A stretch of 64,000 bases of DNA. Origin: JAJCYL01 sp965206015. Lineage in GTDB: Bacteria; Bacteroidota; Bacteroidia; Cytophagales; Cyclobacteriaceae. Below are positions 16,726 to 27,400 of the stretch, piece by piece. The stretch is from assembly GCA_965206015.1 (NCBI GenBank), contig CBDBIW010000015.1, positions 496,001 through 560,000 on the forward strand, written 5' to 3'. The notes under the pieces are model-generated. The model was not told where the DNA came from, ran no database searches, and was given only the letters and a program-made list of their open reading frames with translations. Within the stretch, counting starts at the first letter, position 1, and the number at the start of each line of letters is the position of its first letter. The translations under genes were made by a program, and so were the position numbers.

Positions 16726-17900
16726 ATGAAAAACCTATTTACAATAATTTTATTGGCAGCCATAGGTGGTGTTTCATGGGCTCAGAATACGTTTCCATCT
16801 TCAGGAAATGTGGGGATTGGAACAACTTCTCCATCAACGAAGCTTCATATTACATCTAACAATTTTGGAGATTTCATTGTACTTGATAGAACTGGCAACT
16901 CCTATATTGAGAGTTCATTTCACATTACTCCTTCATATGATGCAGATCAGAATGATCAACTACGAATAAGAGTTGATGGATTAGATTTAATTGCTTTTGA
17001 GGAGACTGGATTTGTGGGAGTGGGAACAAATAATCCTGAGTCAAATCTTCATATTCAAGTTGCTGATGAAGATATAGCCACTGATTTTTCTAGTGTTCTA
17101 ATAGAGGACACAGATGCCCAAATTGATGTTTTATCTAGTTCTGCAGGTACATGTGGATCATCCATTAACCTAATTGAAGGGAATGGTGCTTCAAACACGA
17201 ATGTTTGGTCTATGCACACCAAACAACAGGTGGTAACGGTGATTCTAGCTTAAGGTTTAATTTCGGAACCGTTAATAGACATGATAATAGCACCAAAATG
17301 TCCATTAATTCAGAGGGCTGGGTTGGTATTGGTACCACCAGTCCTTCACCTCATCTTGAGCTTAATGGCAATGCATCCTCTACGATTACATTTGTTGTAG
17401 ATGACGTGAATAAATTTCAAACCCGATACATTCCTACTGAGGATATTTTTAATATAAGGTCCGGAGCTGATGTTGGCGGTTGGACCTCAAGACTCAGCAT
17501 AAACAAGGAAAGTGGTTATGTTGGTTTAGGTACTGATGATCCCGATGCCAAACTCACAGTAAAAGGCGACATCCACGCCGAAGAAGTAACCGTCGACCTC
17601 TCTGTTCCCGGCCCTGATTATGTTTTTGAAGAAGATTATGATCTGAGAACACTTGAAGAAACTGAAGATTACATTATTAAAAACAAACACCTACCTGAGA
17701 TTCCTTCAACCAAGGAAATTGAGGAGCAGGGAATTGATGTGGGTGAGATGAATATGTTGCTTTTGAAGAAGATTGAGGAGTTGACTCTTCATCAAATAAA
17801 CCAGCAAAATGAAATTGAAATATTGAGTCGAGACAAGGCATTTCTACAAAAAGATTTAGAGAGTCTCTCACAGCGAATTGAAAAACTTGAAAACAGATAG
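16726..17900 (+). pseudogene. Tail-fibre-like repeat protein gene with a frameshift
   Basis: The first part (from MKNLFTIILLAAIGGVSWAQ at 16726) has a signal peptide and repeats of VGIGTTSPSTKLHI type, continuing to about 17230, where that frame ends at 17253. The second part opens at about 17205 in the +1 frame and continues the same architecture (VGIGTTSPSPHLELNGNASS, VGLGTDDPDAKLTVKGDI). It ends in the Bacteroidota-type tail (IIKNKHLPEIPSTKEIEEQG, then a coiled coil). Together they would form one protein of about 390 residues. A single-base change between 17215 and 17235 splits it; a sequencing error is not excluded. It lies 5 bp before the first Rhs gene. Confidence 0.7.
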
Positions 17901-17904
17901 AAAC

Positions 17905-20900
17905 ATGAAAAAATATCTTATTGTTTCGATACTTACTATAGCATTTAAAACCTCTGAAACATACGCACAAACCAGCTCATTTGATCTCCCTTCATTTCAC
18001 CCGGTATCACCAAATGCAGCTAGCCTGGGAAAATTCGGACTTTATCCTGCCTCCAATAACTTGGGGACAGTTCCGGTCAATATTCCCATTTATACACTCA
18101 CAGAAAGAGGGATAACTATTCCAATTAGCCTCAATTACAATACATCAGGGATTAGATTAAATGAGTTGGCCTCCTGGGTTGGACTTGGCTGGTCTTTGAA
18201 TGCGGGTGGTGCAATCGTCAGAAATACTGAGGGTCTACCGGACAGAACTTTTACAGAGTCTATTCATGATCTTGAGAATGCGGAGTTCAATAGCTCAAAC
18301 TGGGGCTACATGCTAACGTCCAGTCGAGGTGAAAGTGATACAGCTCCGGATCAATATGTGTTGAATGCACTCGGAGTTAGCGGATCATTTTATGTTGACA
18401 GAAGTTCAGGTAAAGCTGAGTTTGAAGATGGTAGCCCCATAAGAATAGATTTCATTGCCACGGACGAAATTCATGCTATTCTGGAAGACGGAACCAAACT
18501 CATATTTGGTAAAGGAAGTGATGGAAGCGATGCTACGGAAGTAACGGATTCTCATCTTGATCCAAATTATGCAGCAGATTTCATTTCTGCCTGGTACTTG
18601 GCAGAAGTTATTTCTTCTGACCAGCATCACCAAATTTCCTTTAAATACAAGTACAACACTGCAGGTGATACCAATCTTGAGGTCTGGCGTGATTATTCTC
18701 AACCAATTTCTGAAAGTGTCGTGCTTGGTCCGGGAGTTCCATCCCCGGCTACTAATTATTTGCGTGCCTCAACAGGACAATTAGCTACCGTCAAAAAGAA
18801 GTATTTGGAAAAGATCATCTTTAATACCGGATACATTGAGTTTGAGTCTTCATTGACTCGTGATGACCTGGAGCATGACTTCAAACTGGATGCAATTAAG
18901 GTTTATACCAATGGGGATCCTGGGCCCAGCCTCATTGATCAATACCATTTCTCCTATGACTATTTTGTTCGTTCCGGCGGCGTCTTTTCAAATGATTATG
19001 AGAGTAACCCCATTTTCTTTGATGATCCAAGACAAGTCCAAAGCAGGAATAAGTCTCTTAAGCTCCTCCATATGCGTCGTGGACCGGCAGGAAGCGTTGA
19101 GAAACACATCTTTGAATACAATACCACCACCATGCCAGTTCGTTGCACCACTGCACAAGACTCCTGGGGATATATGAATAGCAATACAGGATCGCTGATG
19201 CCGCAAACATTCACCACTACCGTTGCGATTAATATTAACGATTTTGAAGTTGGTGATGGTGACCGATCAGTAAATGAAAGCAAAGCCAAAGCCAGCATCT
19301 TAGAGAAAATTATCTACCCTACGGGCGGTCATACGGTTTTTGAACATGAAGCTAATCGTATCACTGAAACGAAACCTACCTTCAGTAGGATATCACATTC
19401 ATTGCTGGTCTATGGCTATGGTCAGGATGTTAATGGGGATGATTGTGGCCCACACTATGATGATGAACCATTTACAATACCGGATGACGCTACAAATATT
19501 AAATTAGGAATCGCCTTAAGCCCGGCAGATTATTTGGAACAGGGCGTTGAGCAACCATATGTTGCCATCAATGACAAAAAATATTACCGGCCAAGCCCAA
19601 ACAGTAGTGGAGGTCCTGTCGACAGCTCAGATGGATGGTTTGAGACTATTAATATCTACTTCGGTGATAACTTTTCTGATGATCTCTCAGCCCCTTCACT
19701 ATTTCTTCCGGGTGAGTTTGTGATTTCTGCATTTGATAGCGGTTATGGCAGCATTGAATCGGGAGTTGGCACTTTAGGCTGTACTTCAATGAGCATCAGG
19801 ATTTCCTGGGACCAACCGGGACTGCTGCAGGAGGTTGAAACTTTAATAGGTGGGTTAAGAATTGCTTCCATATCCAATTATGATGGTCACAATTCTTCTC
19901 CTGCCTCAATGAAGAAGTATGAATATGCGAATCCCAACCTCATTCGGCCTCAACGAAATCGAGGATACATCAGGAAGTTTCTTGACAATCAATTAATCAT
20001 AAGTGCTAAGGTTTCTACGTCACCCTATTTCAATAATAACCTTGATGGTGAACCTGCTATAGAATATGGTGCAGTAACTGAGTATCTTTTTAATCCTTCT
20101 ACGTTAAGGAACGAAGGAAAAACTGTCTATATCTACGAATCTGTTCCCAGCATCCGACAACTAAATACTATAATTCCGGGAATTCCATTTATGCATTCTG
20201 AATTCAGTTATCAGTACCAATATTCCACAAGCCATATAAGTGGTAACATCGGGGTTTGGCCTAAACTTCAGCGAGCCATCTATGGTTTGGAGGAATTCTC
20301 ACATTATCAAACAACTGCGTGGAAAAGAGGAAGTCTGCTGTTTGAACAAATCTACAAAATGGAAAATCACCAGGAGATTCTACTCCGGTCAACTAATCAT
20401 GGGTATCAGACCATTAGCTCGCTCAACCTCAAAAGCAACTACATTCAGTTAAATTTTGAAACTTTCCCTTTCCCGGCATGGAACTTAACTACTCCTTATG
20501 ACCAGGAGGTCGATTTCAATAGCCTCTACTACACCTACCAGGTCAGTGACGTAGAGTTGGGGAGAAAGGTAAGATCTTCCACCACCGTTACTCAGTACGA
20601 TGACCAGGGTGAGAATCCGGTGGTTACTACTACCAACTACTCTTATGAGAATCCTATTCACAAACAATTAACTAAAACTGAAACGATTGACAGTAAAGAC
20701 GAGACGATCATCACTCTTAACTACTATCCCGACGACGTTACTGGCGTATCAAGCCTTGTTGGTGGCAATTTGGCACCTAATGAATATTCAATCATTGACC
20801 GTCTAAAGGCAACTCGTGATGATAGCAATTTTGGACAGCATCGTATTAATCAAATAATACAAACTGAATCCTACAGAGATTTTAACAATGACGGTAATAC

Positions 20901-21471
20901 AGATCCTGAAGAACTTATTTCAACAAAGAGGAACATTTTTTCGGATTGGAACAATGATTTATTAGTACCGGGAAAAATTATGTCATTAAAGGGTCCGGAG
21001 ACCCCGTCAAATCAAATAGAGGAGCGGGTCATCTTTCACTACTATGATGACCTTGGTAACCCAAGGGAAGTATCTAAAGCCAATGATGTATATACGGTAT
21101 ATGTCTGGGGTTATAATCAAACTCTTCCCATTGCAAAAATAGAGAATGCAGGTTTCCTTGAAATTCCCACAGCCACACTTACTGATCTTCAGAACAAGTC
21201 AAATGAAGATGACGACACTTGTTTGCATGGCCCGAATTGCAAGGAGCAAGCCCTTCGGGATGTTTTTAAAGATTTGAGGAATATTCCGGCATTAGCTGAT
21301 GCCCTGGTTACCACATATACCTACGATCCTCTGATAGGACTAACCAGTCAAACAGACCCTAATGGTAAAACTACTTATTACGAATATGACGGCAATGGGA
21401 GACTAATTAACATCAAAGATCATGAGGAGAATATCCTACAACGTTATGAGTATCACATTAAAGGACAATAA
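17905..21471 (+). CDS. Rhs/YD-repeat family protein, first of two partners, without toxin tip
   Basis: From MKKYLIVSILTIAFKTSETY (then AQTSS) it is 1188 residues with a signal peptide; the ATG at 17878 overlaps the upstream gene and is less likely. The N-terminus reads LYPASNNLGTVPVNIPIYTL ... LNYNTSGIRLNELASWVGLG WSLNAGG, the standard opening of large Bacteroidota Rhs-related proteins. The C-terminal third contains YD repeats (YDPLIGLTSQTDPNGKTTYY EYDGNGRL). It ends right after these, with no Rhs core and no toxin domain. The next Rhs gene starts 7 bp downstream. Together they may form a split shell comparable in layout to TcB/TcC pairs; this is inference. Confidence 0.8.
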   Translation: MKKYLIVSILTIAFKTSETYAQTSSFDLPSFHPVSPNAASLGKFGLYPASNNLGTVPVNIPIYTLTERGITIPISLNYNTSGIRLNELASWVGLGWSLNAGGAIVRNTEGLPDRTFTESIHDLENAEFNSSNWGYMLTSSRGESDTAPDQYVLNALGVSGSFYVDRSSGKAEFEDGSPIRIDFIATDEIHAILEDGTKLIFGKGSDGSDATEVTDSHLDPNYAADFISAWYLAEVISSDQHHQISFKYKYNTAGDTNLEVWRDYSQPISESVVLGPGVPSPATNYLRASTGQLATVKKKYLEKIIFNTGYIEFESSLTRDDLEHDFKLDAIKVYTNGDPGPSLIDQYHFSYDYFVRSGGVFSNDYESNPIFFDDPRQVQSRNKSLKLLHMRRGPAGSVEKHIFEYNTTTMPVRCTTAQDSWGYMNSNTGSLMPQTFTTTVAININDFEVGDGDRSVNESKAKASILEKIIYPTGGHTVFEHEANRITETKPTFSRISHSLLVYGYGQDVNGDDCGPHYDDEPFTIPDDATNIKLGIALSPADYLEQGVEQPYVAINDKKYYRPSPNSSGGPVDSSDGWFETINIYFGDNFSDDLSAPSLFLPGEFVISAFDSGYGSIESGVGTLGCTSMSIRISWDQPGLLQEVETLIGGLRIASISNYDGHNSSPASMKKYEYANPNLIRPQRNRGYIRKFLDNQLIISAKVSTSPYFNNNLDGEPAIEYGAVTEYLFNPSTLRNEGKTVYIYESVPSIRQLNTIIPGIPFMHSEFSYQYQYSTSHISGNIGVWPKLQRAIYGLEEFSHYQTTAWKRGSLLFEQIYKMENHQEILLRSTNHGYQTISSLNLKSNYIQLNFETFPFPAWNLTTPYDQEVDFNSLYYTYQVSDVELGRKVRSSTTVTQYDDQGENPVVTTTNYSYENPIHKQLTKTETIDSKDETIITLNYYPDDVTGVSSLVGGNLAPNEYSIIDRLKATRDDSNFGQHRINQIIQTESYRDFNNDGNTDPEELISTKRNIFSDWNNDLLVPGKIMSLKGPETPSNQIEERVIFHYYDDLGNPREVSKANDVYTVYVWGYNQTLPIAKIENAGFLEIPTATLTDLQNKSNEDDDTCLHGPNCKEQALRDVFKDLRNIPALADALVTTYTYDPLIGLTSQTDPNGKTTYYEYDGNGRLINIKDHEENILQRYEYHIKGQ

Positions 21472-21477
21472 TCATCA

Positions 21478-24400
21478 ATGCCATTAATTATGAATTCTTC
21501 AAATGAAAATATATATCCCAAATTTCAGTCAAAATTGACCTCCCGGTTCCTTTTGGTGGTACTTTGGCTGATTACAATACCATTGCTATTGATGGGCCAG
21601 GGAGGACCCTCTTATTCCATATTTGGACCCACGAGTGTAGCAAAAGATGCAATTAACACGTTTCATATCAATGACCTTAATAACGTTGTTGCAACCAGTT
21701 GGAGTTCAACGGGAGCCAGTCCTCAAAATCCAACACCATATACGCAAAGCGGGCAAATCAAAGCTGATTTCAAATGGACTTCTAATGGCACCAAGACCAT
21801 TAACTTAATTGTCACCGACGCCAGCGGCAACCAGAGTGTTTCTCTGACAGTTTACGTTGGACCTCCTCCAACGCCTCCAAATCCTACTGTACAATCTACA
21901 TCCTGTGGCTCTGCGGTTCTGAATGTAAGTGGTACTAAACCAGATGGTATTAGTTGGTATTGGCAGGGTAAGAATTCAAACGGTACTTCAACTGGCAACG
22001 GATCGGGAAGTACGTATACGGCTAATCAGGGTGCAGGCACCTACTACCTGCGTACAAGGTGGAATGCTGCTGACAATGCCTGGAGTAATTCCTCCAGCTC
22101 TGTCTATGCCTCTATTCAATCGTCATCCAGTGTTTCTGGTTTAACTGTTTCCGGAGGAGGTGCATTTTGCGGCGGAACTAATGAAATCACCTTAAACTCA
22201 GGCACATCATTTGTATCTGGTGTAGACTATGACCTATTCAGGAATGGTAATTATTTTGGACGTCGTAAATCTGCGGATGAACAAGTGCTTGGAGCCCAAC
22301 ACATTCTCAGTTATGGCACACAAGGCACCGGAACCTATACTATCAAACTCAAGAATTCAGCTTGCAGTTATGTACAGGTAGGAAATTCTGCTGTGATCAC
22401 TACAAAGAGTCCGACACCGATTACAATAAGTGCCAGCCCTTCACTTTTAGAGAACTGTCCCGGAACTGCCGTCACCCTAACCGCTGGTGGTGGTTCGGGT
22501 TACTCATGGAGTACCGGTCAGCAGGGAAGCAGTATTACTGTATATCCAACTTCAGGCAGTTCTGATGTTTATACAGTAACCGCCACTGATTCTGGTTGTG
22601 GACAAACAGGGGAAGGGCAAATTTTAGTAACCGGAACCAATACTGTGGGTACGGTATCTGCTCCTTCAGGTACTGGTACTCGTTGCGCCGGTGCTGGTAC
22701 AGACAATTATTCGGCATCAGCAGCAGATGCTAACAGCTACACCTGGAGCTTGAGCCCTGTAGAAGCGGGAACAATTAACAACTCAGGAACTGTCACCTGG
22801 AATGATAGCTATGTTGGGACGGTAACCGTTTCTGTCACTGCAAATGGCAATTGTGGATCTACAAGTACAGGTAATAAAAATGTTTTGGTTAAGGCATTGC
22901 CTGATATTACTGATATGTCAATAAATGGAAGTACATCATGCTCACTGGGTCCACAAACTAATATTGTACATCTTAGAATGTTGACCACAGATATGAGTAA
23001 CCTTGTGAACCCATTTCCAACAAACCAAACATACCAGTTGATACGAATAAACGGTGGATCCGAAACAAATGTAGGGGTTACAAAAACGTGGCAAGATGCC
23101 GGTTCTGCAGGGACTTCTTATATTATAGAGTTTACGAACATGGGTAGCGGTCAATTTAATGTGAGGACAACTGCCGGTACCTGTTCTGTTAACGTTGCAT
23201 CTTCTCCAGTTGATGTCATCGTTAATACTGCCGAAGTCGCCTATGTGCCTAATGTGAGGGAGGTAAGAAACCAGACCCTCTGCCCGGGTGACGAAGCCCT
23301 GCTTGTTTTGCCAACCGGAAGTCCAAGCACAAAACTTTACAATGCAGACATTGGTGGATTCTCTTTCCCCTCAACTAATGTTGGCAATGAGATTACCGTT
23401 GATCTCTCCGGAGAGCAGCATCTTGGAGGACCATTTACGTACTATGTGGGACTTCCCTCCGGAAGTTGTGTGGACGAAGCCAGAATACCGGTTACCGTTG
23501 ACTATTATGCCACTACTCCTGAACCTTATTTCCCTGCGGCAGACAAAACGGCATGTGACGGCGAACAGATCACCTTCAAAGTTCAAAGCCCGGTGGCGTC
23601 CTATGCTTATCATTGGTATGACAATACCAACACAGAATTACAGGAAAGCCCTGCTACCTCAATTACTTTCAACCTGGCAGTTGGTAGCTACCAGTATTTT
23701 GTTGAAGCCGTTTCCAGTGAGGGGTGTACGAGCCCTAGCCGAACTGCTCTGAACGGAACTATTAATGGTCTGCCCACTGCTACCATTGATCCTATCCTGG
23801 TGACCGTGTGCCCCGAAATTGCACCTCAATTGGCGGCAATCACAGAAGCAGGCAACTCTGTAAAATGGTTTGATAAATCCAATACGCTTATAAGTACAGA
23901 TATTCAGCCTTCATTTTCACTAATCGCAGCGGGCGTAACCCAGAAGGACTATACTCTGGAGGTGACTCATGCCAGTAATGGATGTCCCAACGAGGATGAG
24001 GTAACTGTTACTAAAGTAAGCGAAGACACCTATCGACCGGAAACTGTAGTGGAGAAACTATCTAATACTTCCTACCGTCTTGATGTGAAAAACCCTGCCG
24101 CCGGTTATACTTTCTTCTGGGGAGATCAGACCGAGGGAAGTTCCCCAATGCCGCGAACCGAATCGAATGCCGGGATTTACGATCTATTGGCTAGAAATAC
24201 TTCTACAGGCTGTCTATCACAGCCGGGAACTGCTGAGATTTTAGATCTACAGCCCCATATTGGCAAAACTATTGGACTGACTAATCATGTCAGAGCATTT
24301 GCTTATAAACGATCAGCCGCTGAATTAACGGACGAGTCTGATATAAATCAGGTGGCACAATCTACTGAATACATCGACGGACTGGGAAGAAGCATTCAAA

Positions 24401-27400
24401 GTGTGGCCAAACGGGCCTCAAAAGATACATTGGATATGGTCGCTCCCTTCGAATATGATGATCTAAATCGCCAACCCAGAAGTTATCTTCCTTATGAAGC
24501 AACTTCAAACGACGGTGAAAGGAAAAATCTACCTTATGATGAACACCATGACTTCTACAATACCAATCCACCTGCCAACATTGCCGGTTCCTATTATGGG
24601 TTCAACTACCAAAATATTGAAAGATCCGCCCTGGCCCGTGTGGATGAACAATATGCACCCGGTGAGCCCTGGGTTGGTAAAGCAGGTAGTGAAAGTGCAC
24701 AACCGATTAAATCAACTCGATCTTCTAACGACCCAGGGTTAGTTTACCAATGGGAGATAGTTAATGATTTACCCGAAACAACATCTAGTACTCACTATGG
24801 CGCAAATTCACTCTATCAAACGGTCACTACAGATGAAGCCAGTCACCAGACCATGGAATTTACTGATAAACAGGGTCAGGTTGTGCTCAAAAGAGTACAG
24901 GTCCATGAATCAGGCACTAGCCCTGAACAATGGGCAGATACCTATTATGTCTATGATGATTTTGGCAACCTGCGATTTGTTTTACCACCCAAGGTATTTG
25001 AATCAGGGCTTCCAGCCGGTGGATTTGTTGTTTTAAATGCCCCCGGATGGATACAGGTGCCTGATCATACAACCGTCAATGCTTACCAGGGAGCCTCTTA
25101 TTCGATCTCGGATGGCAAGAAATTAACACTGGGACCTGGCTTCTCATTTAGTTCCAGTAGTTCAGAGACTTTTCATGCCGGGCCGGAGAGAACCGAAATT
25201 AACCACCTCGATGATCTTGCTTTTCAATACCGATACGATCATCGAAACCGGATGATTGCCAAAAAAGTACCGGGTGCGGCATGGGTATACATGATTTATG
25301 ATAAGCGTGACCGTTTAGTACTCACCCAGGATGGGAACCAGCGCATTAATATGCAATGGGCTTTTACCAAGTATGATGCCCTGAACCGACCTATAATGAC
25401 AGGTATCTATACTGACAGTCAGAGTTTAGACGATTTGCGAACAGCGGCAGCCGGACATACGGTATGGAGTGAAACCAAGACAACAGATGCAGTGGGGTAT
25501 TCTTACAACCTTACTTACCCCACCACCGTTGCGGACAGCGATCTTCTCACCATTACCTATTACGATGATTACAGTTTCATTACCAATACGGATTGGGATG
25601 TTGAAAACCTGATCTGGCCATCACAGAGCTGTGGATGTGAGTCCACCGTAAAAGGGCAGGTAACAGGAGCAAAAACCAGAAATCTCGCATCTGATACCTG
25701 GTTAAATAGCAGTACACACTATGATGATCGTTACCGGGTACGGCAGGTGTTTACTGAAAATGATGCCCCGGGAATTGATGAAACCACAAATACTTATTCT
25801 TTTAACGGGAACCTTCTGACTACTTTCACAACCCATCATGGGCATGATACAGTCATGGTCAAAAGGACCTTCGTTTATGATCATGCGGATCGCCTGTCAG
25901 CCGTTTATCATAGCTTGAATGGAGCAGATTCTATTTTATTGGTAGCCAATACCTACAACGAGATAGGAGAGCTGACCAACAAAAAGCTGCATTCAGATGA
26001 TGTTGGAACTACCAGTCGACAATCCGTGGATTACAATTACAACATCCGTGGTTGGCTAACCAAAATAAACGACCCGGCAAATGCGACGGCCGATCAATTA
26101 TTTGGCATGCAATTATTATACGATAATGCTCCTAGTCCCCAATACAATGGTAACATTGGACAAATGAAATGGAGTAGCCCGGGAGATAATGTACAAGAGG
26201 ACTATGCATTCAGCTACGATCCACTAAACCGGTTGACCGCTGCCAATTATACCGGCGCAATCAGCAAAGATTACGATGTCAACAGCATTAGTTATGACTT
26301 AAATGGCAACATACTGGGTTTGCAACGTGACGGAAAGACGGGGGAAGCTGCTTACGGACTGGTAGATGGTCTTACCTATCAATATTTTGGCAACCAGTTG
26401 ACCAATGTGGACGATAGCGAAGCTTCAACTGTAGGTGTTGACAAGAACTTTAAGGATGGTAATGAAGGTTCGGGAAAGGAATATTTCTATGATCCTAACG
26501 GCAATATGATAAAGGATGCCAATAAAGGCATTGCCGATATTGACTATAACTACCTGAACCTGCCGGAAAAGATCACCTTTGAAACTGTGGGAGACAGCAT
26601 CAAATATATTTATGATGCCGCAGGGATAAAGCTAAGCCAGGAAGTGTACAAAGGCGGAGTCTTAGACAAGACCACCGATTATATGGGTGAGTTCATTTAC
26701 GAGAATGACACTTTACAATTGATCCAACATGAGGAAGGTAGGATAACACCTGGTTATGATTTGGCTAATCCTGATTGGCACTATCAATATCATCTCAAAG
26801 ATCATCTGGGTAATGTGCGATTGACATTTACCTCAGAACCAGACACTTGGGACTACCCTGCCACTTTTGAGACGGAAGATGCAACCATTGATAACCTGTT
26901 CTTTACCAACATTGAGGAGACCAGGCACACCGATGCTTTGAGCGACCATGACGATCCAAATTATCCGGGAGTAGAGAATGAAGTAGCCAGAGTCAATGGC
27001 ACTCGGATCGTAGGGCCGACCACCACCATCCATGTTGGTCCAGGAGATCAGGTAAGCGCAGAGGTCTATGCTTACTACACTGCGACCAGTGGCAACTCTA
27101 ACACAGTAACTGCTGCTGCCCTGATTGGAGCTTTGTCATCGGCGTACCAGGCCACTACCGGCTTTGCCGAAGCTTCGGCAGTCTTTACCCAGGATCAGAC
27201 CAACATACTGGCTGCAGCTTCGGGTGGATCGCAGGGTGATGTGGTTCCGGCGGCTTACCTCAACTACCTTTACTTCGATGAGGATCATGCGCTTATCAGA
27301 GGTGGTTATGTAGTGATTGGTGAAGGTGCTAATACGCATCAGTTGATGGAGCTTACGGGACTTCCGGTGTTTGATGAAGTGGGTTATGTGATGGTGTATG

